64,000 bases of DNA from Rutstroemia sp. NJR-2017a BVV2 (lineage: Eukaryota; Ascomycota; Leotiomycetes; Helotiales; Rutstroemiaceae), in NCBI GenBank assembly GCA_002946415.1, contig NJPS01000048.1, forward strand, positions 1,054,001 through 1,118,000. Direction: 5' to 3'. Position 1 is the first letter of the stretch, and each line of letters starts with the position of its first letter. Positions 56,881 to 64,000 of the stretch are shown piece by piece. Under the pieces are notes generated by a model. The model saw only the letters and a list, made by a program, of their open reading frames with translations, was not told where the DNA came from and made no database searches. A program made the position numbers and the translations under genes.

Positions 56881-58110
56881 CTTGGCTCCTGACTAAGTTG
56901 ATCAGAAGTTATATGGCTTTACTTCTTGATGTTTGTCCGTCTTTGGATCTTTCTTAAAAGAAAGGAGGTCGCTGTCTGTCTGTATGACAAATGTCAGCTC
57001 TTGTTCTTACTTCCAGTAAGCCTTTCGCATAAAAAGTAAATATGTTAGGAGATTCTGTCACAGAACTAATACTATGCTTGTACTTAAATAATACCATAAT
57101 AATATTACGACAATAACCAATTATCATCGTACATGTTCATGATACCATAATCTCCTTCCAAGTTGTCGCAGGGGGCGAAAGTGCCCCAAAGGAATGCGCA
57201 CTTACTCTGCGGGTGTATGTTGGTGAGTTTGAATGTATGCTAGATCAAGACCGACGTTGTTCCTCCGTAACGTGCTTCTATCGACTCTCAAGATGTCTCT
57301 AAGTTTCGTATGTTGGATGTTGTGGCGCTGGAAAGGTCTGGCCTTTAATATGGCTGGTGAATGAAAAGGTAGGGCGGAGTGGTAGGTTTATCACCGCGAG
57401 GGGCCTGAACGGATAAGGTGGTCAGTATATAGTTCTTGGATGACTCTTACAAGACGAGGAGAGCGGAACGAAAGGATGATTGAGTCGTAAGTGCAAGAGG
57501 GGAAGGAAAGGTTACCTTTCTCGGACGCGCTAGAAAAAGGCGGAGAAGGTATAATTGGGGGGAGCAAAGGAAAATAATGTGGCATGCCAAACAATAGTTG
57601 TGTGGGAGAACTCACGATATGTTCGGTCGAGTCGGTGAAAGGTGGTGGGGAACGTTTCTTTCGTCTTTGCTCGCTCGGGTACAGTGACCGAGGGTTGCAC
57701 AGGGAAGGGAGGGTTGACGGAAAGGGAATTGATTGAATCGATGTGCGACGAAACGATCAATAGTAAAGTGGTTCAACGAAATCGTCGGAAGATTGTCTAG
57801 ATGGTGAAGTGATGTGATATGATATAATAAGTTATAATATAATAGAATATTTCGACGTGTTGATTCCGGCGCGAGTGGAGGTCGGAGGGAGGAGGAGGAT
57901 GAAATTGAATTTGAGACTGGGAGTGCGAGCGAATGGAGTCGGTTTAAAAGAGCAAGGCAAGTAAGGCCAGGCAAGGTAGGGTAAGGTAGTGCGAGTTTGA
58001 GGGTACGCGAGAGGTGGTAGAAGTGCGAAGTGGTAGAGATGGTAGAGACGAGTCGGCCGAATTAGTGGACAGTTCGAGGAACGATCTAAATTAGAGTGGG
58101 AGGGGACCTT

Positions 58111-58173
58111 GGACTGTGGACTGTGGACTGTGGATTGTGTGGACCGTGGGCCGTGGACCGTGGACCGTGGACT
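58111..58173. repeat. Degenerate 7-bp minisatellite
   Basis: About nine imperfect copies of ggac(t/c)gt in tandem. Confidence 0.9.
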
Positions 58174-60730
58174 GCGACTTGGGCCTGGGAGAGACTCGAG
58201 AACTGAAGAAGCTGGTGCTGGTGCGGAATAGAATATGCAGAATGTGGAGAAGGATCGAATCCTCTGTTTGTTTCTTGCTTTCTTTCTTGCTTTCTTTCTT
58301 TCTCTTCCAAGCAATCTTTTCTTCCTTCTTTTCTTTCTCTCTTTCTCTTCTAGTTCTATTCTATAGCAAGTAAGCTTAATATTTCCTCGTTTTCCCGCAA
58401 TGTTTCTTCCTTTTTCGCGCAGCTTTTCAGTGGCTTTTTCTTTTTGTACTTACCAGCTTTGGTAAATCCGGGGCGGACGCTCCCTCTTTTCTCGGATCGA
58501 CCGTGCCAAATGGGGATTTGGCGGATGAAATGACGAATGAAGTGCGCTTCTACCGCGACTAGCGATGTCAAATTGAATTTCTGCGGGCAAAAAGGGCACG
58601 CAGTCGGAGTACGGATGGCTTTGTGATTCGATTGCCTTGTCGACCTTGCAGCGTGCAGCGTGCAGAAACTCTTTCTCCTCCAATGAAGAAACTGTACCAG
58701 CCGATGTCGAATCTCTAGTCTTTATGCAAACGATGCCGGTATATGCGGAGGCTATATTCTGTCGGTGTTTCTTGCTTGGGTGCTTTCTTTTTCCTGACTT
58801 CCTGGTGAGAACCCTTGGATTCCTGTCGGTACCTTAGGTACCTTAAAATCACGCATCAGGAAATGCTCGCTCATGTAACTTGGACTTGATAGGGAATAGG
58901 CAGATCGCAGCCTTACAAGTCAAGCAATTAGTACTTACTGCGTGTCCAAGTCTTATCTTTAACCTGTTGGAGGAAAAGTGCGGAAGCGGGGACACCTCAC
59001 GATGAAGAGATGCGAGATGCGAGATGCTCGTGCAAATAGTATGATCGAATTTGGGATTTTATCTAGGGATATTGCGCATACTGTAGGGCAAGAAGCCGAA
59101 TTAGTTTTCTTGATTGGCTTGACAGAACCTCTTTATTCCTTTTTGGCGAAACGTTGTGTTCCTTCTGCCGAGCCGGCAATAGCCTCTAAAGAAAAAGAAA
59201 GGTAAAGTAAAATAAAGTGAAGAAAAGGGCTCAGCAAAAAGGAAAGGGCATGAACTACCAAATTTCCCTGGGTATGGTAGCTTAACAGAAGCTCAAATAT
59301 AGGTCGACGGTCGATAGTCGACAGTAGACGGAGGATGGACCTAGTTGCGAATGACAAATGGCAAAAGGTAAATGCGAAATGCGCTCGATGCGACTCCAGA
59401 TTTATTCCGGATGGTTATTTTGAGAAACAGCGGGGTAGATAAGTTGATTAGATAGTCGATTACCACCTCCACAAATTGGACGTCTGCTTGTTCGTTGAGC
59501 TGGAAACGCGGAAGTAAATGATCAACGTCGCAATATGCCTAGCCGGTGGACCTTGGTGAAGCGAAGGTCGTGCTTCGTTTCCCCGAGAGGGTATTGGCGG
59601 TGCGAAGTAGTAATTGTGGCGGTAATGGCAATGGTAGCGGTAGTGGTAGGTGGTGGTAGGCGGTGGTAGCAGGTAACAAGTAAGACCGAGGGAGCTAACT
59701 CAATGTGATATGTCGCCAGCAAGACTGGCAGGACGTGTTATTCCTTTGACTTCAGCCTGTGCGGTGCAACGGGTGTAAGCTGCCACACCAGCTCCGAACT
59801 ATGGATTGTTTGGACGTCGGCCCTTGATCAAGTAATGATGTTGCGTGAGACCAGGCGTCTTACACAGCAACAACAAAGTAAAACGGTTATAAATCAATCC
59901 AGTGCTGGAATGTTGGAAGAGTGTGAGTGGACTTTGTGCTGTGTAGATAGGGAGGGTACATTTGATAAACGATAAACGGATCTTGGTATGACTTGACGGG
60001 AGCAAGTTGATCTGAGCTGAGTTGATATTATATTGAAGTGGTTCTATTTGTGCAAGATTACACAAGTGAAGAAAGACGTTATGTTATATAGGAGGTTCGA
60101 AACTGCACAACTTGGTGGCTGTGGAATGGGAAACTGTGGCGTAGAGGTGTGATGCGAGATGCGAGATGATGTACGGGCATGGAAATTTGGAAGAAGTTGA
60201 GAGGTTAAGGAGAGGAGGATAACCTTTTATGTCTTCTCGGCGCATATGGGCATTTCAATGGTGATGAGCCACTTGACCTATTTCGAAGAGATATGTTTCG
60301 CATCGAGTGAGCATGTACTCAAGTAGAACCCGGCTTTTCCAGCATTTCCACGATTCCTGGTTACTATAGGTAGGCAGGTCTGGCAGGAAAGTATATGGGA
60401 GGGAGCAGAAGGGGGGGCTGGAGGCTGCGACGGTCGCTTCTCTCGGGTTGCGATGATCTCACTCTTGATATGAAATCCGTATTAGAAAATAGAAGCGGAT
60501 GCAGATGTACCTTCGTACATACGAGCAGAGCATCCCGGTCTCAGAGAGGCCAACACGGATGTATCTCCTTCTAGAAAGACTCATAGTATCATACACTTAC
60601 TCACCTGCACACCTCTACAGCTTAACACCGTCGACTTACTCCCGATTTAGGTATAAAAAGCATTCATATCCATGTCCGGTATTCACAATCCTGGACGAAA
60701 GACGAGATGGAGGGTGAAATGTCTCGAGTT

Positions 60731-60756
60731 GAGCCAAGTTGAGCCAAGTTGAGCCA
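60731..60756. repeat. 10-bp tandem repeat, about 2.6 copies
   Basis: The unit gagccaagtt is repeated twice and then continues as gagcca. Confidence 0.9.
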
Positions 60757-61884
60757 CACGCTAAGCTTGGAATACGCAAGCTTCCTCGATAAGGTGGGCA
60801 GATAAAGCTCTCGGTGCAGTATCAGCTGTATCATTTCTCTAGTATCTAGTAACTGCCATCTCCCCAGACTCGCCCGGGTCGGACGGAGGGCAATGATGAG
60901 TCGTCGACAGGCTGCCTACGAGCCTACCTACCCGTGAGAATACGAGTCATCCACGCAATGCTGCGCGTACACGAGTTGCCCTCCCTCACACCTCAAATAG
61001 AAGAGCAAGCGGCCCTCCCTCCATCTCCACATCTTCCTCCAAAAAAGTGTGTCTCTCTACACGAAACAGCATAGTATGGACGGAAGCATGAGCGGAAGTA
61101 CCTAGGTTCTCCTGCTGTGCTACCTCGACTTCCCTTCCTTTTCCTCTCTTCAGTTGGTTCGCCTGGCCCGTACCGAATTTAGCGCCTAATATCCATGTAT
61201 GGTAAGTAAGACATTTTAGCGTCAAATCTGACAACTTCTCCTCAACTTTCCCATGATTGCCTTTATCGTACTCTAGATTCCAACACACCATCGGCGATAA
61301 TTCCAAGTCTCCATCCACCACACCCATAGCCAACAAGGCTTATCGCATACCTTTCGAAGATACAAGTTCTCATTCCGACCATCAGCCTAGCTACCCACAC
61401 CCCATTCCTGCTGACTGTGGCGATCTGTCATCCAATTACAACCTCCTCTTCCATCACACACCCACTCTTTGGGACTGAGAGCTTCTGTCATTGAGACTCT
61501 TCGACTTGGACTTGATCACGCGTAGCTTCTTGATCGAAGCAAAGCAGCGAGTTCAACCCACACCCCGGTTGTGCACAGTGGTCATTGGACACACTTCGAG
61601 CTTCGAGCAAAGAAACCAGTCGCATTCCTTCCACGAGGCCGATCGACGCACGACATATGTGCAGAGAAATCCTATAGTATAGGACACAAACGGCCGTTTT
61701 CTTCAGCGACAAAACTCCGAACCGATCACATCTATCCGCGCGATATCTGAACTAGGTCTGCGAAACTCGGGCCAAATTACCTTATCGCTCCTATCACTCC
61801 GTTCGCGGCAGTTGCAAAAAAGAGCAGCGCAGGGGAGTTCGAATATAGTCGTATAATTTCAACTACCGAGAGATCAAAGCGATA

Positions 61885-63013
61885 ATGGCTTCCTCTTCTT
61901 TCAGAGATTCCATGAACTCACTGGGATGGTCACGTCGCGACCCGGACCTACCCGTCAACACTGCTCAGCAGACCGGGCTTTTATCTTCTATAAAATCGCT
62001 GAATCCGTTTGGAGATAGTGGCTATGTTAGGTTGCCTACAACAGAAGGGCCCGGGGCGCCTCTGCCTGCTCGAACTCGCCGTGAAGAAGAGGAAGGATGG
62101 TTTGCCCGTGAGTCAACCTACAAACGCTTTCTTTCCCCACACGTTGCACTGTCCCTGCGTCCGCCGCCATCTGGTGCTACGTGCATCTATGATATGTGGT
62201 GTGGCTTTAATCTACTCGTATTACTTCAAATAAAAGCTGGAGGCTAACGTTCAAATCCCCATGTTCAGTGAGCAGGTGGGATCGTCTTTTGTTATTCGCT
62301 GGGTTTAACCTGGGGGCTCTGGCTTGTTTTGTAATCTGTTTCGCATTATTCCCATACTTGATTGTACTTCCAACCAAGTTTGCCATCCTGTAAGTCTCAG
62401 TTCCCTTGTCATCTAAGACCTAACCCCTGCACGCCCTGCCCAATATGAGTCAAGGCATTCCAAACTTCAGCATTTTCGCGTGCATGCAAGTACCCGTCGC
62501 GCGAATCTATCCAGCTTCTTGCGTGGCGATCCGTTATGATTCCACTGGGGAGCACATTCGTTATTCCCTAAAAGCTCGCCGGTTTGGATGATTACAGTGG
62601 TATGATTCATACCTCAACACCCTCAGGACTAACTTAGAGCGTGTGACAATTAGATGGTCCCTAGGCTCAATATTCTTCCTTGCCTCATGGGCTGCGATGA
62701 TGGGCCCGTGGACTTACATGAACCACCTGACATCAACGCCACGCCTCCCATTCACGGCGACATATTTCGGGTCGATCGCGTTAACCTTGTATTTCAGTCT
62801 CGGAGTAAGTACATTGCCGAACACTTCTCGACCATTTCACTAATGTCTTCACACCTATAGCTCCATAGCAAAATTTTGACCTTGATATCTGCCATCATCC
62901 AGATAGTGTGTTTGACATGGTATCTTGTCAGTTACTTTCCCATGGGGTCAAGTGGACTACGACTTGCTACAAACTTCGGCGCGCAGAGAGCTGCGGCATG
63001 GATAACGGGATGA
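61885..63013 (+). CDS. SFT2: SFT2-family vesicle transport protein
   Basis: Small Golgi tetraspan protein involved in fusion of retrograde vesicles with the Golgi. Exons 61885-62107, 62269-62389, 62654-62804 and 62861-63013 give 215 aa. A cytosolic N-terminal region of about 75 residues precedes four membrane helices: FAGFNLGALACFVICFALFP, a second beginning at WSLGSIFFLASWAAMMGPW, a third at FTATYFGSIALTLYFSLG and a fourth around LISAIIQIVCLTWYLVSYFP. LPTKFAIL between helices 1 and 2 and GPWTYM after helix 2 are the SFT2 signature. It ends GAQRAAAWITG. Introns are 161, 264 and 56 nt, with the frame kept at each. The small exons explain why no long open frame is visible. Confidence 0.92.
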
Positions 63014-64000
63014 GCTCGACGAGGTATCCCCATGAAATCTGTACAAATATGCATAGTAGTTCCATCGACGACTTCAAGGCAATGTATCAAATGATATCTA
63101 ATTCTCGGAACATATCCGCAAACGGGGATGTTTCTGTAACGTTCAACTTACCAGCTGCATGATGTTACGAGGACGTGACAAGCTTTAGAGCACTTGTTCA
63201 AATTTTCATTGGCCTGTAGGTATGCAGCCGGATCGCTGTGCATAGAGTGATACAAGATCTTCCGAATGCCTGCAAAGATGATATGAAAACCCCTCCTCCG
63301 CAGTTGTTTATCGATTCTTCGTATCTGAACCGAGGGTTACATTCGTGGGGAGTCGTTTTCGGTCTCGAGATATTGGAGCGCTCCTCACTCCACCTTTGGA
63401 GATGTTTCGTAGGCGGGCAGTATTCATTTGGGGAAGGTCAGAGATCTTGAACACCCCCGGCTGGTCTGCAACGTTTGTTGAACTTGGTGATTGGTAATAA
63501 ACGTTTCGGATCGGCTCGCTCGTTTATTCGGACAGGCCTTGCATCTCCTCTCCAGAGTCCAAACCCATGTACTGCACAGAAAACTGCAGACTTTGGTTGG
63601 CCCTTTGAATGAACCCTCATAGGAGAGAGATGCGATTAGGCAGGTAGGTGGGTTTGGCATTCTCGACGCAGCAAGTACCGTGTGTGCCACTTTGTGCATA
63701 TCGCAGGTGCTGCGCATCCGTTTCTTGCCAGGTATCGACAAAGTTAATAATATATCTCCGTACCGGTAACGTACAGTGAGCGTGCAAACAAGTTATCGTA
63801 CTACAAACTTGTAGGAGAAGTGCCAGCCACACCACACGCAAAGGAAAACAGTGGCGGCAATGTTCATGTTCATGTTCATGTTCATGTTCATGTTCATAAA
63901 AGGTGGGACTTTGCTCGGATAGCAGCAAATGCATATCGACATCGATAGAGGGGTAATTTGATGTGGATACCCTATTCGTTCATATCTACCTATCGTGTCT
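63014..64000. other. Right-end intergenic region
   Basis: 3' side of SFT2. A plus frame at 63238-63450 (70 codons) has no recognisable features. A hexamer repeat is at 63860-63897. The window ends without a further gene. Confidence 0.5.
63860..63897. repeat. (ATGTTC)6 hexanucleotide microsatellite
   Basis: About 6.3 perfect copies of atgttc. On the minus strand they would encode alternating His and Glu, but nothing indicates that this is translated. Confidence 0.96.

Larger units (their letters stand above)
56881..61884. other. 5 kb gene-free divergent upstream region
   Basis: Upstream of both the bHLH gene (-) and the SFT2 gene (+). It includes several short repeats, strand-asymmetric C/T and G/A stretches and no convincing coding frame. 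The first 1.5 kb next to the bHLH start is probably its long 5' leader and promoter; such leaders are usual for fungal regulatory genes. The frame at 57832-58314 (minus) overlaps the 7-bp repeat and is not called. Confidence 0.55.

Noticed and set aside
63617..63934. Minus frame with a His-Glu repeat
   Set aside because: The His-Glu run comes from the (ATGTTC)6 microsatellite; the rest is unsupported.

Overview
The window looks like ordinary nuclear chromosomal DNA from a filamentous ascomycete (Pezizomycotina). The evidence is short GT-AG introns, mostly 45-90 nt, in most genes, plus lineage-typical genes: a class II hydrophobin, a CBM18 chitin deacetylase, a Zn2Cys6 regulator, a Ric1 homologue and multi-repeat Ish1 and Kelch proteins. 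A leotiomycete (Helotiales-like) is my best guess from overall protein similarity, but that is an impression, not a test. I saw no rRNA, tRNA, CRISPR array or intact transposon.

Layout. 1-3.1 kb is gene-poor. At 3.2-16 kb lie surface and metabolic genes: hydrophobin (+), PAP2 lipid phosphatase (-), a 3.8 kb gene-poor stretch with possible decayed coding sequence, aldo-keto reductase (+), a GPI-anchored-type wall protein (+) and chitin deacetylase (+). At 16-24 kb are conserved housekeeping genes: casein kinase II beta (-), Ric1 (-) and Tex1/THOC3 (+), the last two divergent from a 412 bp spacer. At 25-28 kb is a Zn2Cys6 transcription factor (+). At 29.7-47.9 kb are mitochondrial uL2 (-), a B-type cyclin (+), an MFS transporter (+), V-ATPase subunit H (+), glycine-cleavage T protein (+), an SDR (-), a small predicted mitochondrial protein (+) and an Ish1/Msc1 repeat protein (+). 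At 49-52 kb is a Kelch membrane protein (+). A 3.2 kb pyrimidine-rich gene-free tract follows, then an RTG3/TFEB-like bHLH factor (-), 5 kb of shared upstream DNA, and an SFT2 vesicle-transport gene (+).

Exon coordinates were derived by hand from splice motifs, and reading frame was checked across every junction. For multi-exon genes the coordinates span start to stop and the exons are given in the evidence. The genes form no obvious biosynthetic cluster. Hydrophobin, chitin deacetylase and the GPI protein all relate to the cell surface, but they are separated and carry separate promoters. I found no convincing new multi-gene system. The most interesting items are the exon-by-exon repeat structure of the Ish1 gene, a 9-nt first coding exon in the cyclin, a possible dual start in the aldo-keto reductase, matching unusual splice donors in two genes, and possible gene relics near 9.2-9.9 kb.
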